Positions 9,701 to 19,561 are shown, counted from the stretch's first letter. The stretch is DNA of 64,000 bases from Methylobacterium nonmethylotrophicum (GCF_004745635.1 NZ_SRLB01000017.1:93846-157845), one strand, 5' to 3'. Made by a program: numbers and translations. The notes: generated by a model not told the origin, from the sequence alone.

Positions 9701-10017
9701 CGGCTCTCGGCTTCGATCGCGATATCGTCGCGGCGGCCGCCGAGCAGGTCGGCGGTGCGAAAGGTCTCGACGATTTCGTGCGGGCCGCCCGCGATGCGGG
9801 ACCGAAGCGCGCAGGCGTGCTATGGTTCAAGGACGACACTGCCGATCTCGCAGACGCGCCGCCGCCGCCGGATGCGACCGGGATCCTGGCAGTCAATGAG
9901 TTCGAGCTATGGCGCTCGGCCAGGCTGATCGGCTGGTTGGCGGAACGGAACGCCTTCGACCTGGTTGGCCGGGACGGCGGCACGCCACGAGTCAGGTTGG
10001 AGAGAGGCGATGAGTGA
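6757..10017 (+). CDS. Large P-loop ATPase, KAP-NTPase-like, membrane-inserted
   Basis: 1086 aa. The Walker A motif GHRGAGKT is at residues 60-67 and a Walker B-type strand VFVIDELDKLDD is at about 376-387. The roughly 300 residues between them include a glycine-zipper hydrophobic stretch at about 290-335 (GLLVGAAVGTGVGAVSG, then GLVGGLVSALTFSFA). A hydrophobic insertion between Walker A and B together with an hhhDxLDK Walker B is the hallmark of KAP-family NTPases (Kidins220, PifA). That assignment is by architecture and memory, not by search. Residues after about 560 resemble nothing I know and begin with a Pro/Ala-rich linker. The gene sits between a membrane protein and a small protein with 4-bp spacing and an 8-bp overlap. 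KAP proteins include the phage-exclusion protein PifA, so defence is one possible role. Confidence 0.75.
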   Translation: MPLHLLDIDVARTGPQYGPDAWIPAARTLAIASVPETILERELWRYLREEVEGRSFLIAGHRGAGKTTLVHRAVASVADEVLIAAAAGQPLPARQRPLLVRLHGPSLFSGRLPEQGSVPKTDGSAAAESAKAETTTAKPAQPSTHDRTRAALAQIMAALYRALATEVARRFRTQALRGGQPASPAATARLAEGLELAARLRLELDTAPGPGALRAVYRRAGRLRQGVLWPEVGAARLDQGVREIVAVATAAQSFQVCIGAVSYQHVSKGTGEQSVKAEAKGEANLKGVLDRLSGLLVGAAVGTGVGAVSGSAANAATAGLVGGLVSALTFSFAATRADRRDESAEYRFIRDFSLATLDRDLPEVIQRLREAGLAPVFVIDELDKLDDTRACVEELIGQLKNLTTDYGFFCFLTNRAYYEDVWWRMRQSAYPREFTYFSNLLFVHYGAPEVLRYLLRIVQPAETARPTQEAAAWMTFAFAARHRSRLNSIALMRELSLAFDEAGAMRVSPERIAASVQGRLQASVQVAVDLCLDGPELSVRIAADPLFAQLAVDALYRLSAAWESGEEDVSLGPVALAAYLRTRSDAPAPAEADPPSEPPDPPPARAAPRGVATTDALSPEDLALLSRSAIGLADLLADFDALKKAAAGYWTPHRRELLAGIGPDDTFVAAGLAAFEGIVGAGLMPEGITGLVEKVANGRYAFQVDRYGARHARRSQEAVTADAAALLETADALLDSFADLGVTPAALIDAGVLAASAAEQPLAEASTRIRAGRAEAEDGSLVRAFVETCVAAGDILGWTILLARTVVGTSGKTEDGLRAVLRHLRIDEVDRAAAGASLDTLLDGILNDVPPGVTVPPPFAADPGSVRDWRERIRGAGRALVAPPRDGNDIERWEAWRPRVLSFLAEPEPSPGAVSLEDVVQAVHGTWPGGLLRRRLGTVTVAEWSALAQRASPFPVEGGPDDENLDSSVPQPPRWAFVAALAALGFDRDIVAAAAEQVGGAKGLDDFVRAARDAGPKRAGVLWFKDDTADLADAPPPPDATGILAVNEFELWRSARLIGWLAERNAFDLVGRDGGTPRVRLERGDE

Positions 10018-10240
10018 CGTCTTCGACGACAAGGTGATCCGCAAGCTGGAGAGCCTCGGGCTAGGCAACGTGCCGCGCTTCGTCGTCAAGCAAGGCAAGC
10101 CGACCACGTCGTCCCTCTCGTCCGGCGCGGAGACGATCTTCGCCGCCCGGTCGCTGGGCGACGCGGTGCGGCGGATGAGCCGGGCGGTGGATGAGAGCTC
10201 CGCCTATGGCGGGAAGGCGGAGACGACGAAAGGCTCCTGA
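10010..10240 (+). CDS. Small protein of unknown function, coupled to the ATPase
   Basis: 76 aa from the ATG at 10010, overlapping the end of the ATPase gene by 8 bases and preceded by AGAGAGGCG. It is hydrophilic with a predicted amphipathic start (KVIRKLESLGLGNVPRF) and a Ser/Thr-rich middle; no membrane segment or known motif. The overlap and ribosome site support a real gene that is the third member of the module. It could be an accessory, adaptor or effector of the ATPase; nothing in the sequence decides. Confidence 0.6.
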   Translation: MSDVFDDKVIRKLESLGLGNVPRFVVKQGKPTTSSLSSGAETIFAARSLGDAVRRMSRAVDESSAYGGKAETTKGS

Positions 10241-10324
10241 CGCCTCCGGACGTCCCCTTCCACGGGCCGTCCGCCCCGGCGAACCGGCTTCCGCTGCGGC
10301 CTCGGCCTCCGCTATCACGGCGCC

Positions 10325-11713
10325 ATGTGGAGCCGCCTCGTCCCCCCGCTCGATCCCGCCGCCGCGGCCGCCCGCCTGCGCGGCAGGCCTGGCCTCGCGC
10401 TCCTCGACAGCGCCATGCGGCACGACGCCGTCGGGCGCTCGTCCTATCTCGCCGCCGACCCGTTCGGGTCGTTCCGGGTGCGCGGCAACCAGGCGTTCTG
10501 GAACGGCGACCCGGTGCCGGGCGCCCCCCTCGACGCCCTGCGGGCGGTGCTGGCGCCCTTCCGCAGCGCGCCGCAGCCCGGCCTGCCGCCGTTCCAGGGC
10601 GGAGCGATCGGCTACGTGGCCTATGATTTCGGCGCGAACCTCGAGCGGGTGGCGCCGCCGGCCCGGCGGGCCGGCCTGACCGACGACATGGCCTTCAACC
10701 TCTACGCCAGCGTGGTCGCCTTCGATCACAGGGCCGGGACCTGCCACCTGATCGCCACCGGCTTTCCCGAGACCGGCCCGGGCGCCCGGGCGCGCAAGGC
10801 CGAGGCCGACCTCGACGCCCTGGAGGAGGCCCTGGGCCGGCCCGAGCCGGCGGCCGAACCCGCCCCGGTCGCGGCCCTCGCCTGGCGCTCGAACTTCACG
10901 GCGGAGCGCTACGCCCTGGCGGTCGAGCGGGTGCGGGACTACATCCGGGCCGGCGACATCTACCAGGCCAACATCGCCCAGCGCTTCGAGGCGGCCCTGC
11001 CGCCGGGCTTCGACGCCTTCGCGTTCTACCGGCACCTGCGGGCGCGCAACCCCGCGCCGTTCGCGGCCTATCTCGAATGCGCGGGGGTCACGGTGGCCTC
11101 CTCCTCGCCCGAGCGGTTCCTGCGCCTCGACGGCCGGCACGTCGAGACGAGGCCGATCAAGGGCACGGCCCCGCGCGCCGCGGATCCGGCCGAGGACCGG
11201 GCCCGGGCCGAGGCGCTCGTGGCGAGTGCCAAGGAGCGGGCCGAGAACGTGATGATCGTCGATCTCCTGCGCAACGACCTGTCGCGGATCTGCGCCCCCC
11301 ACAGCGTCGCGGTGCCGTCCCTGTGCGGGCTCGAGACCTATGCGGGGGTCCACCACCTCGTCTCGGCGGTCACCGGCACGCTCAAGGAGGGGACGGACGG
11401 TCTCGACCTCCTCGCCGCGACCTTCCCGGGCGGCTCGATCACCGGGGCGCCGAAGCTGCGCGCCATGGACATCATCACGGAGATCGAGGGCGACGCCCGC
11501 GAGCTGTATTGCGGGGCGATCGGCTGGATCGGCTTCGACGGGAGCCTCGACACCAGCATCGCGATCCGCACCGTGCTGATCGGCGAGGGGCGCGCGGTGC
11601 TGCAGGCCGGGGGCGGGGTCACGCTGCTCTCGGACCCGGAGGCCGAGTACCGCGAGACCCTGACCAAGGCCGAGCGGGTCTTCTCGGCCTTCGCGAGCGG
11701 GGAGGCGCCATGA
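10325..11713 (+). CDS. pabB: Aminodeoxychorismate synthase component I
   Basis: Chorismate-binding subunit, 462 aa, which with PabA makes 4-amino-4-deoxychorismate for folate. The C-terminal two thirds carry the TrpE/PabB signatures: RPIKGTAPRAADPAEDRA, IVDLLRNDLSRI and FPGGSITGAPKLRAM. The PIKGT motif favours PabB over TrpE, where the segment reads PIAGT. The stop codon overlaps the pabA start as ATGA, giving the order pabB-pabA-pabC. Confidence 0.9.
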   Translation: MWSRLVPPLDPAAAAARLRGRPGLALLDSAMRHDAVGRSSYLAADPFGSFRVRGNQAFWNGDPVPGAPLDALRAVLAPFRSAPQPGLPPFQGGAIGYVAYDFGANLERVAPPARRAGLTDDMAFNLYASVVAFDHRAGTCHLIATGFPETGPGARARKAEADLDALEEALGRPEPAAEPAPVAALAWRSNFTAERYALAVERVRDYIRAGDIYQANIAQRFEAALPPGFDAFAFYRHLRARNPAPFAAYLECAGVTVASSSPERFLRLDGRHVETRPIKGTAPRAADPAEDRARAEALVASAKERAENVMIVDLLRNDLSRICAPHSVAVPSLCGLETYAGVHHLVSAVTGTLKEGTDGLDLLAATFPGGSITGAPKLRAMDIITEIEGDARELYCGAIGWIGFDGSLDTSIAIRTVLIGEGRAVLQAGGGVTLLSDPEAEYRETLTKAERVFSAFASGEAP

Positions 11714-12321
11714 TCCTCGTCATCGACAATTACGATTCCTTCGTCTTCAACGTGGTGCGCTACCTCGAGGAGCTCGGCGCCCCGGTGCGGGTGGCGCGCA
11801 ACGACGCCCTCGACGTCGCGGGCATCCGGGCCTCAGGCGCGCAGGCCGTGGTGATCTCGCCCGGGCCGTGCAGCCCGGCGGAGGCCGGGGTGTCGCTGCC
11901 GGCGATCCGCGCGCTGTCGGGGGAGGTGCCCCTGCTCGGAATCTGCCTCGGGCATCAATGCATCGGGGCGGCCTTCGGCGGCCGGGTCGCGCGCGCCGTC
12001 CGCCCGCTCCACGGCCAGGCAGCGGCCATCGACCATGGCGGGCGGGGCCTGTTCGAGGGCCTGCCGGCGCCGCTCACGGTCGGGCGCTACCACTCGCTGA
12101 TCGTGGCGCCGGAGCCGGCGATGGCGGAACACCTCACGGTCGACGCCGTCTCGCCCGAGGGCGAGGTGATGGCGCTCTCCCACCGCCGGCACCCGACCTA
12201 CGGGGTGCAGTTCCACCCGGAATCGGTGCTGACCGCGCACGGCCACGCCCTGCTCGGCAATTTCCTGGGCCTCGCCCGGCGCTGGCACGCGGAAGGGGGA
12301 CCGCGCCGTGCTGTGGCGTGA
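11710..12321 (+). CDS. pabA: Aminodeoxychorismate synthase component II (glutamine amidotransferase)
   Basis: Class I glutamine amidotransferase of 203 aa that supplies ammonia to PabB. The nucleophile is Cys79 in GICLGHQCIG; the His-Glu pair lies in GVQFHPESV near residue 173. The start ILVIDNYDSFVFNV is typical of PabA/TrpG. It overlaps pabB by 4 bases and pabC by 14 bases. Dual use with an anthranilate synthase is possible in principle, but the context points to folate. Confidence 0.92.
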   Translation: MILVIDNYDSFVFNVVRYLEELGAPVRVARNDALDVAGIRASGAQAVVISPGPCSPAEAGVSLPAIRALSGEVPLLGICLGHQCIGAAFGGRVARAVRPLHGQAAAIDHGGRGLFEGLPAPLTVGRYHSLIVAPEPAMAEHLTVDAVSPEGEVMALSHRRHPTYGVQFHPESVLTAHGHALLGNFLGLARRWHAEGGPRRAVA

Positions 12322-13153
12322 CGGGGCGGTGCAGGAGGGGACGCGCGCGCCCTTCGACTTGTCCGACCGCGGCCTCCTGCTCGGCGACGGGGTGTTCGAC
12401 ACCGCGCTGTCGCTTCGCGGCACGGTGGTGGCGGAGGCTGCGCATCTCGCGCGCCTGTGCGAGGCCGCCGCGGCGCTCGGCTTCGCCTTCGATATCGAGG
12501 AGGCCCGCGCCGCGATGCGGACCCTGGCCGCGCGCTGCGAGCGGGCGGCGATCCGCACCACCGTGACCCGCGGCCCCGGACCGCGGGGCCTGCGCCCGCC
12601 GTCGGCGCCGCGCCCTGTCCTGTGGGCGAGCGCCGCGCCGCTGCGGCTCGGCACGGTCTTCTCGGAACTCTCCCTCGGCTGGAGCGCGATCCGTCGCAAC
12701 GAGACCTCGCCGGCCGCGCGCCACAAGACGCTCGGCTACCTCGACGCGGTGCTGGCCGCCGAGGCGGCGGCGCGGGACGGTCACGACGAAGCCCTGTTCC
12801 TCAACATGCGGGGCCGGGTGGCCTGCGCCGGCACCGGCACCCTGTGGGCGGTCTTCGGCCGCGCGGTCGTCACGCCGCCCCTGGAGGAGGGGGTGCTCGC
12901 CGGCATCGTCCGCGCCCGGGTGCTCGCCCTCGCCCCCGGCCTCGGCTTCGAGCCCGCCGAGCGCCCGATGTCGACCTCGGACCTCGCGGGGGCCGAGGCG
13001 GTGTTCGTCACCAACTCCCTGCGGCTGATCGCGCCGGTGCGGCGGATCGGGGAGCGGGATTTCTCGAGCGCCGGGCATCCGGCGGTGCGGGCCTTGCAGG
13101 AGGCGCTGACGCGGGAGATCGCGCAGGCCTGCGGGGTGGCGCCGGAGGGGTGA
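12308..13153 (+). CDS. pabC: Aminodeoxychorismate lyase (PLP, class IV)
   Basis: 281-aa fold-type IV PLP enzyme that releases pyruvate from aminodeoxychorismate to give p-aminobenzoate. The start is a GTG at 12308, inside the end of pabA. The PLP-lysine is Lys140 in ARHKTLGYL. The opening FDLSDRGLLLGDGVFDTA is characteristic of the family, which also includes D-amino-acid and branched-chain transaminases; the pabBA context decides for PabC. A long inverted repeat begins immediately after the stop. Confidence 0.85.
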   Translation: MLWRDGAVQEGTRAPFDLSDRGLLLGDGVFDTALSLRGTVVAEAAHLARLCEAAAALGFAFDIEEARAAMRTLAARCERAAIRTTVTRGPGPRGLRPPSAPRPVLWASAAPLRLGTVFSELSLGWSAIRRNETSPAARHKTLGYLDAVLAAEAAARDGHDEALFLNMRGRVACAGTGTLWAVFGRAVVTPPLEEGVLAGIVRARVLALAPGLGFEPAERPMSTSDLAGAEAVFVTNSLRLIAPVRRIGERDFSSAGHPAVRALQEALTREIAQACGVAPEG

Positions 13154-13158
13154 GACAA

Positions 13159-13344
13159 CGCCCAAACCCTCCCCCTCTGCGGGGGAGGGTGGCGAGCCCA
13201 GCGGGATACAGTCCCGCCGAGACGGGCAGCGCGACGCTGATCCAGGAAGCGCTCGTCAGGATGGTTGCGGCCTCTCCGGAAGCGTGGCTCCCCTCTCCCG
13301 CCCCACTTCGTGGGCCCCCCCGCAGAGCGGGGAGGGTTCGGGCG
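13159..13344. repeat. Inverted repeat with 27-bp arms downstream of pabC
   Basis: Arms at about 13159-13185 and 13317-13344 (CCCAAACCCTCCCCCTCTGC and an inverted near-copy) enclose about 130 bp. Each arm also forms its own hairpin (CCCTCCCCC with GGGGGAGGG on the left). The base style resembles the 30637-30872 palindrome. It is probably a dispersed repeat that also ends pabC transcription. Confidence 0.65.
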
Positions 13345-13378
13345 CTAATTATCGAAAGACCCGGAAGAAATCCGGATC

Positions 13379-13603
13379 TCACTCCGGCCCCGCCACCCGG
13401 TGACGCAGCTCCGCCACACGCACCGCCTCGCGGGCATAGGCGAGGCCGAGATCGATCCAGAGGGCGCGGAGAGCCTCCTCGATGGTCCCTGTCGGCAGCC
13501 CCTGGCGCCGGCGCTCGTCCAGCAGCATGAGCTGGCGCTCGACGCCCCGGCAGGCCTCCGCGATCGTCGGGTCGTCCGTCGTCGGCGTCCCCTGCGGCTC
13601 CAC
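13379..13603 (-). CDS. Small hypothetical protein
   Basis: 74 aa from a GTG at 13603 with GGAGG four bases upstream. It is rich in Glu, Arg and Leu, with two predicted amphipathic helices (VERQLMLLDERRRQGL and ALWIDLGLAYAREAVRVAEL). No motif is recognised. It is divergent from the dpp operon across 200 bp. Support is the ribosome site and protein-like composition only. Confidence 0.45.
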   Translation of the reverse strand: MEPQGTPTTDDPTIAEACRGVERQLMLLDERRRQGLPTGTIEEALRALWIDLGLAYAREAVRVAELRHRVAGPE

Positions 13604-13804
13604 GCAGCCTCCAACTCATACATCCGGGGAGCATATGCGGCGCGCCCTCTGTCTGGAACCAGACACGACTCCGTGCCCGAGGACAAGCACCCGGGGGGTT
13701 AGGCGACTGTGCGTCCGATTCGCCGGGGCCTTGCGGACAAGGGGGGGAAACGGTCAGAAGTGGCGCAAACGGGCCTTCAGGCCCGCAGCAGTGGAGAGCA
13801 GAGC

Positions 13805-15400
13805 ATGAAGCGCGCGTCCCTGGCGGTGGTTCTCGGTGCCGCGACCGCCCTGACGGCAAGCCTGCCGGCCGGCGCCAAGACGCTGGTCTACTGCTCCGAG
13901 GGCAGCCCGGAGAACTTTTATCCGGCGGTGAACACCACCGGCACCTCGTTCGACGCCAGCGCCCAGATCTACTCCAACATCGTCGGCTTCGAGCGCGGCA
14001 CCACCAACGTGGTACCGGACCTCGCCGAGACATGGGACATCTCGGAGGACGGCAAGACCTACACCTTCCACCTGCGCAAGGGCGTGAAGTGGCATTCCAA
14101 CAAGGGCTTCAAGCCGACCCGCGACTTCAACGCCGATGACGTGGTGTTCTCGTTCGAGCGGCAGTGGAAGGAGAACCACCCGTACTTCCGGGTGACCAGC
14201 GCCAACCACACCTACTTCAACGACATGGGGCTGCCCAAGCTGCTGGCCTCGCTCGACAAGGTCGACGACTACACCGTCCGCTTCACCCTGACCAAGCCCG
14301 AGGCGCCGTTCCTCTCCGACCTCGCGATGTCCTTCGCGGCGATCCAGTCGAAGGAATACGCCGACGCGATGATGAAGGCCGGCACGCCCGACAAGCTCGA
14401 CCAGGAGCCGATCGGCACCGGCCCGTTCTACCTGCTGCAGTACCAGAAGGACGCGATCATCCGGTACCGCGCCTTCCCGCAATACTACGCCGGCAAGGCC
14501 AGCCTCGACGACCTCGTCTTCGCGATCACGCCGGATTCCTCGGTGCGCTGGGCCAAGCTCCAGAAGGGCGAGTGCCACGTCATGCCGTATCCGAACCCGG
14601 CCGACGTCGACGCGATGCGCAAGGACGCGAACGTCCAGGTGCTCGAGCAGCCCGGCCTCAACATCGGCTACCTCGCCTACAACACCCAGAAGAAGCCGTT
14701 CGACGACGTGCGCGTGCGCAAGGCGATGAACATGGCCATCAACAAGAAGGCCATCATCGACGCGGTCTACCTCTCGACCGGCATCGCCGCCACGAACCCG
14801 ATCCCGCCGACGATCTGGTCCTACAACGAGGCGATCAAGGACGATCCGTACGATCCGGAAGCCGCCAAGAAGCTGCTCGCCGAGGCCGGCCTGGCCAACG
14901 GCTTCACGACCGACCTGTGGGCGATGCCGGTGCAGCGGCCCTACAACCCCAACGCCCGCCGCATCGCCGAGCTGATGCAGGCCGACCTCGCCAAGGTCGG
15001 GGTCAAGGCCGAGATCAAGACCTACGAGTGGGGCGAGTACCGCAAGCGGGTCCAGGAGGGCGAGCACCAGACCGCGATGCTGGGCTGGACCGGCGACAAC
15101 GGCGATCCCGACAACTTCCTGCACACCCTCCTCGGCTGCGCCGCGGCGCAGCCCGGCGGCGGCAACACCGCCAAGTGGTGCGACAAGAGCTACGACGACC
15201 TCGTCAACAAGGCCAAGACCATCAGCGACAAGGCCGAGCGCACCAAGCTCTACGAGCAGGCGCAGGTGGTGTTCAAGGAGCAGGCGCCCTGGTTCACCAT
15301 CGCGCACGCGGTGCAGCTCAAGCCGGTGCGCAAGGAGGTGGTCGACTTCAAGATCTCGCCGTTCAGCCGCCACACCTTCTACGGCGTCAGCCTGAAGTAA
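13805..15400 (+). CDS. dppA: Peptide ABC transporter substrate-binding protein
   Basis: Family 5 extracellular solute-binding protein, 531 aa from the ATG at 13805, preceded by GGAGAG. A Sec signal peptide covers about residues 1-24 (ending PAGA) and the mature protein starts KTLVYCSEGSPENFYPAV, very like DppA. It captures dipeptides (possibly also haem or 5-aminolevulinate, as in other DppA proteins) in the periplasm. It is the first gene of a complete five-gene importer. Confidence 0.9.
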   Translation: MKRASLAVVLGAATALTASLPAGAKTLVYCSEGSPENFYPAVNTTGTSFDASAQIYSNIVGFERGTTNVVPDLAETWDISEDGKTYTFHLRKGVKWHSNKGFKPTRDFNADDVVFSFERQWKENHPYFRVTSANHTYFNDMGLPKLLASLDKVDDYTVRFTLTKPEAPFLSDLAMSFAAIQSKEYADAMMKAGTPDKLDQEPIGTGPFYLLQYQKDAIIRYRAFPQYYAGKASLDDLVFAITPDSSVRWAKLQKGECHVMPYPNPADVDAMRKDANVQVLEQPGLNIGYLAYNTQKKPFDDVRVRKAMNMAINKKAIIDAVYLSTGIAATNPIPPTIWSYNEAIKDDPYDPEAAKKLLAEAGLANGFTTDLWAMPVQRPYNPNARRIAELMQADLAKVGVKAEIKTYEWGEYRKRVQEGEHQTAMLGWTGDNGDPDNFLHTLLGCAAAQPGGGNTAKWCDKSYDDLVNKAKTISDKAERTKLYEQAQVVFKEQAPWFTIAHAVQLKPVRKEVVDFKISPFSRHTFYGVSLK

Positions 15401-15410
15401 GATCCCGCCC

Positions 15411-16421
15411 GTGCTCCGCTTCCTCCTGACCCGCGCGTCCCTGGTGATCCCGACCTTCCTGGGGATCACCCTGGTGGCGTTCTTCCTGATCCGCCTGGTG
15501 CCCGGCGACCCGATCGAGACGATGGCGGGGGAGCGGGGCATCGATCCCGCGCGGCACGCGGCCCTGCGCGCCGAGTACGGCTTCGACAAGCCGCTGCTGG
15601 TGCAGTACGGCGTCTACCTCGAGCGGCTCGCCCACGGCGATCTCGGCCGCTCGATCAGCACCAAGGAGCCGGTGATCGCCGAGTTCACCAGCCTGTTTCC
15701 GGCCACCGTCGAGCTCGGCGTCTGCGCGATCCTGTTCGCGCTCCTCGTCGGCCTGCCGGCCGGCATCCTGGCCGCCCTCAGGCGCAACTCGGTCCTCGAC
15801 CACGGGGTGATGGGGCTCTCGCTCACCGGCTACTCGATGCCGATCTTCTGGTGGGGCCTGCTGCTGATCCTGCTGTTCTCGGTCCAGCTCGGCTGGACCC
15901 CGGTCTCGGGCCGCATCGACGTGCAGTACTTCGTCGAGCCGGTGACCGGCTTCCTCTTGATCGACACCCTGCTGTCGGACGAATCCGGTGCCTTCGGCTC
16001 GGCGCTGTCGCACCTGATCCTGCCGGCGGTGGTGCTCGGCACGGTGCCGCTCGCGGTCATCGCCCGCATGACCCGCTCGGCGATGCTCGAGGTGCTCGGC
16101 GAGGACTACATGCGCACCGCCCGCGCCAAGGGCCTGCCAGCCTGGCGCATCGTCGGGCTGCATGCGCTGCGCAACGCGCTCATCCCGGTCGTCACCGTGA
16201 TCGGCCTCCAGGTCGGGGTGCTGTTCACCGGCGCGATCCTGACCGAGACGATCTTCTCCTGGCCCGGGATCGGCAAGTGGCTGATCGAGGCGATCGGCCG
16301 GCGCGACTACCCCGTCCTGCAGGGCGGCATCCTCTTGATCGGCGCGGTGGTGATGGCGGTGAACCTGATCGTCGACCTCGCCTACGGCCTCGTGAACCCC
16401 CGCATCCGGCACGCCCGATGA
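15411..16421 (+). CDS. dppB: Dipeptide ABC transporter permease DppB
   Basis: 336-aa inner-membrane permease with a GTG start 10 bases after dppA. It has six predicted membrane spans and the cytoplasmic EAA loop (EDYMRTARAKGLPAWRIV at about residues 225-242) that contacts the ATPases. The opening hydrophobic helix, then RLVPGDPIETM, is typical of DppB/OppB. Confidence 0.92.
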   Translation: MLRFLLTRASLVIPTFLGITLVAFFLIRLVPGDPIETMAGERGIDPARHAALRAEYGFDKPLLVQYGVYLERLAHGDLGRSISTKEPVIAEFTSLFPATVELGVCAILFALLVGLPAGILAALRRNSVLDHGVMGLSLTGYSMPIFWWGLLLILLFSVQLGWTPVSGRIDVQYFVEPVTGFLLIDTLLSDESGAFGSALSHLILPAVVLGTVPLAVIARMTRSAMLEVLGEDYMRTARAKGLPAWRIVGLHALRNALIPVVTVIGLQVGVLFTGAILTETIFSWPGIGKWLIEAIGRRDYPVLQGGILLIGAVVMAVNLIVDLAYGLVNPRIRHAR

Positions 16422-16434
16422 GCGCCGAACGCCA

Positions 16435-17346
16435 ATGAGCGCCGAACTCCTCGATACCCCCGCCGCGTCCGCCGCACCCGCCGGCCCGCCGCACCCGCTC
16501 GCCGAGTTCTGGACGAGCTTTCGCGCCAACCAGGGCGCGGTGATCGGCCTCGTCCTGATCGTGCTCGTGCTGCTGATGGCGGTCTTTGCCGACCTCATCG
16601 CCCCGCACCCGCCGAACCTCACCAACAACGCCGCCTTCCTCAAGCCCCCGTTCTGGCAGGAGGGCGGCTCGCTCACCTATCCGCTCGGCACCGACGCGAT
16701 CGGCCGCGACATCCTCTCGCGCCTGATCCACGGCGCCCGGCTGTCGCTCTCGATCGGCATCGCGGTCGTGGCGGTGTCGATCCTGGTCGGGACGATGCTG
16801 GGGCTGGTCGCGGGCTTCGTCGGCGGCGCCACCGGCATCGTCATCATGCGGGTGATGGACATCATCCTGACCCTGCCGTCGCTGCTGCTCGCCATCGTCA
16901 TCGTGGCGATCCTCGGTCCCGGGCTGATGAACGCGATGCTGGCGGTCGCCGTGGTGGTGCTGCCGCATTACGTCCGCATCGCCCGCGCGGCGGTGATCGC
17001 GGAAAAATCGAAGGACTACGTCACCGCCGCCCGGGTCAGCGGGGCGGGGCCGCTGCGCCTGATGCTGGGGGAGGTGCTGCCGAACTGCGCCGCCCCCCTC
17101 ATCGTCCAGGCCTCGCTGGGCGTCTCGACCGCGATCCTCGATGCGGCGGCCCTCGGCTTCCTGGGCCTCGGCGCCCAGCCACCCTCGCCGGAATGGGGCA
17201 CGATGCTGGCCGATGCCCGCGAGTTCGTGCTGCGGGCCTGGTGGGTGGTGACCTTCCCGGGGCTGATCATCCTGGTCACGGTGCTGGCCTTCAACCTCGT
17301 CGGGGACGGCCTGCGCGACGCCCTCGACCCCAAGCTGAAGCGGTGA
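16435..17346 (+). CDS. dppC: Dipeptide ABC transporter permease DppC
   Basis: 303-aa second permease of the importer, 13 bases after dppB. The N-terminal OppC-type segment is present (one span, then the periplasmic GTDAIGRDILSRLIHGAR motif), followed by five more spans and an EAA loop (SKDYVTAARVSGAGPLRLM). Confidence 0.92.
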   Translation: MSAELLDTPAASAAPAGPPHPLAEFWTSFRANQGAVIGLVLIVLVLLMAVFADLIAPHPPNLTNNAAFLKPPFWQEGGSLTYPLGTDAIGRDILSRLIHGARLSLSIGIAVVAVSILVGTMLGLVAGFVGGATGIVIMRVMDIILTLPSLLLAIVIVAILGPGLMNAMLAVAVVVLPHYVRIARAAVIAEKSKDYVTAARVSGAGPLRLMLGEVLPNCAAPLIVQASLGVSTAILDAAALGFLGLGAQPPSPEWGTMLADAREFVLRAWWVVTFPGLIILVTVLAFNLVGDGLRDALDPKLKR

Positions 17347-17354
17347 GGCCACCC

Positions 17355-18427
17355 GTGCCGCTCCTCGACATACAAAACCTCTCCGTCGAGTTCCCGTCCG
17401 CCGGCGGGACGCTCCGCGCCGTCGACGGCGTCAGCCTGACCCTTGAGGAGGGGGAGGTGCTCGGCGTCGTCGGCGAGTCGGGCTCGGGCAAGAGCGTGAC
17501 CATGATGGCCTTGATGGGCCTCGTCGCCTATCCGGGCCGGGTGCAGGCCGACCGCCTCGCCTTCGCGGGGAGAGACCTCCTGGGGATGCCCGCCCGCGAG
17601 CGCCGCCGCCTCACCGGCCACGACGTGGCGATGATCTTCCAGGAGCCGACCACCAGCCTGAACCCCTGCTTCACGATCGGCTTCCAGATCACCGAATCCC
17701 TGCGCCAGCATCTCGGCCTCGACCGCAAGGCGGCCAAGCGCCGGGCGATCGAGTTGCTGGAGCAGGTCGGCATCCCGGCCGCCGAGAGCCGGCTCTCGGC
17801 CTATCCGCACCAGCTCTCCGGCGGCATGAACCAGCGGGTGATGATCGCCATGGCGATCGCCTGCAACCCGAAGCTCCTCATCGCCGACGAGCCGACCACG
17901 GCGCTGGACGTCACGATCCAGGCCCAGATCCTCGACCTCCTGCTCTCGCTCCAGCGCGAGCGCGGCATGGCGCTGGTGCTCATCACCCACAACATGGGCG
18001 TCGTCGCCGAGACCGCCGACCGGATGATGGTGATGTATGCCGGCCAGGTGATGGAGGAGCAGCGCGCCGACGCGCTCTTCGCCCATCCCCAGCACCCCTA
18101 CACCGCAGCCCTGCTCGCGGCGCTGCCGGAGCGCAGCGCGGGCGGGCGCCTCGCCACGATCCCGGGCGTGGTGCCGGGGCTCTACGACCGCCCGCGCGGC
18201 TGCCTGTTCTCGCCGCGCTGCGCCTACGCCACCGCGCATTCCCGCGACGAGCGCCCGGCCTTGCGCCCCTGGCAGGACGGCTTCGTGCGCTGCCACTATC
18301 CTCTCGGCGATCCCTCCCGCGACGCCCGCATCCGCCAGGACCACCCTGTCGGCGCAAGCGCCGATGCGGGCGCGAGCGCCGACGCCGGCGCGCGCGCCGA
18401 GGCTCCCACCACCGCGGAGGCGGCCCC

Positions 18428-18431
<4 letters not shown>
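17355..18431 (+). CDS. dppD: Dipeptide ABC transporter ATPase DppD
   Basis: 358-aa ABC ATPase from the GTG at 17355, 8 bases after dppC. Walker A is GESGSGKS, the signature LSGGMNQRV and Walker B LLIADEPTTALD. The C-terminal oligopeptide-transporter region with its Cys cluster (CLFSPRC and a later RCHYP) follows. The last 25 residues are an Ala/Asp repeat tail (ASADAGASADAGARAEA), an oddity probably tolerated because the end overlaps dppF by 4 bases. Confidence 0.92.
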
Positions 18432-19432
<1,001 letters not shown>

Positions 19433-19561
19433 GCTGAGCCGTTGGCTGAGCTCTTGGGCCGCGTTCGCCGGCACTCACGGGGTGTTCAACCTCGGGGGGC
19501 TTCGCCTCGCGACAATCCGCCCTACCATGAGTATGGCAGCGGGAGCCTGGCGTCCGGATCC

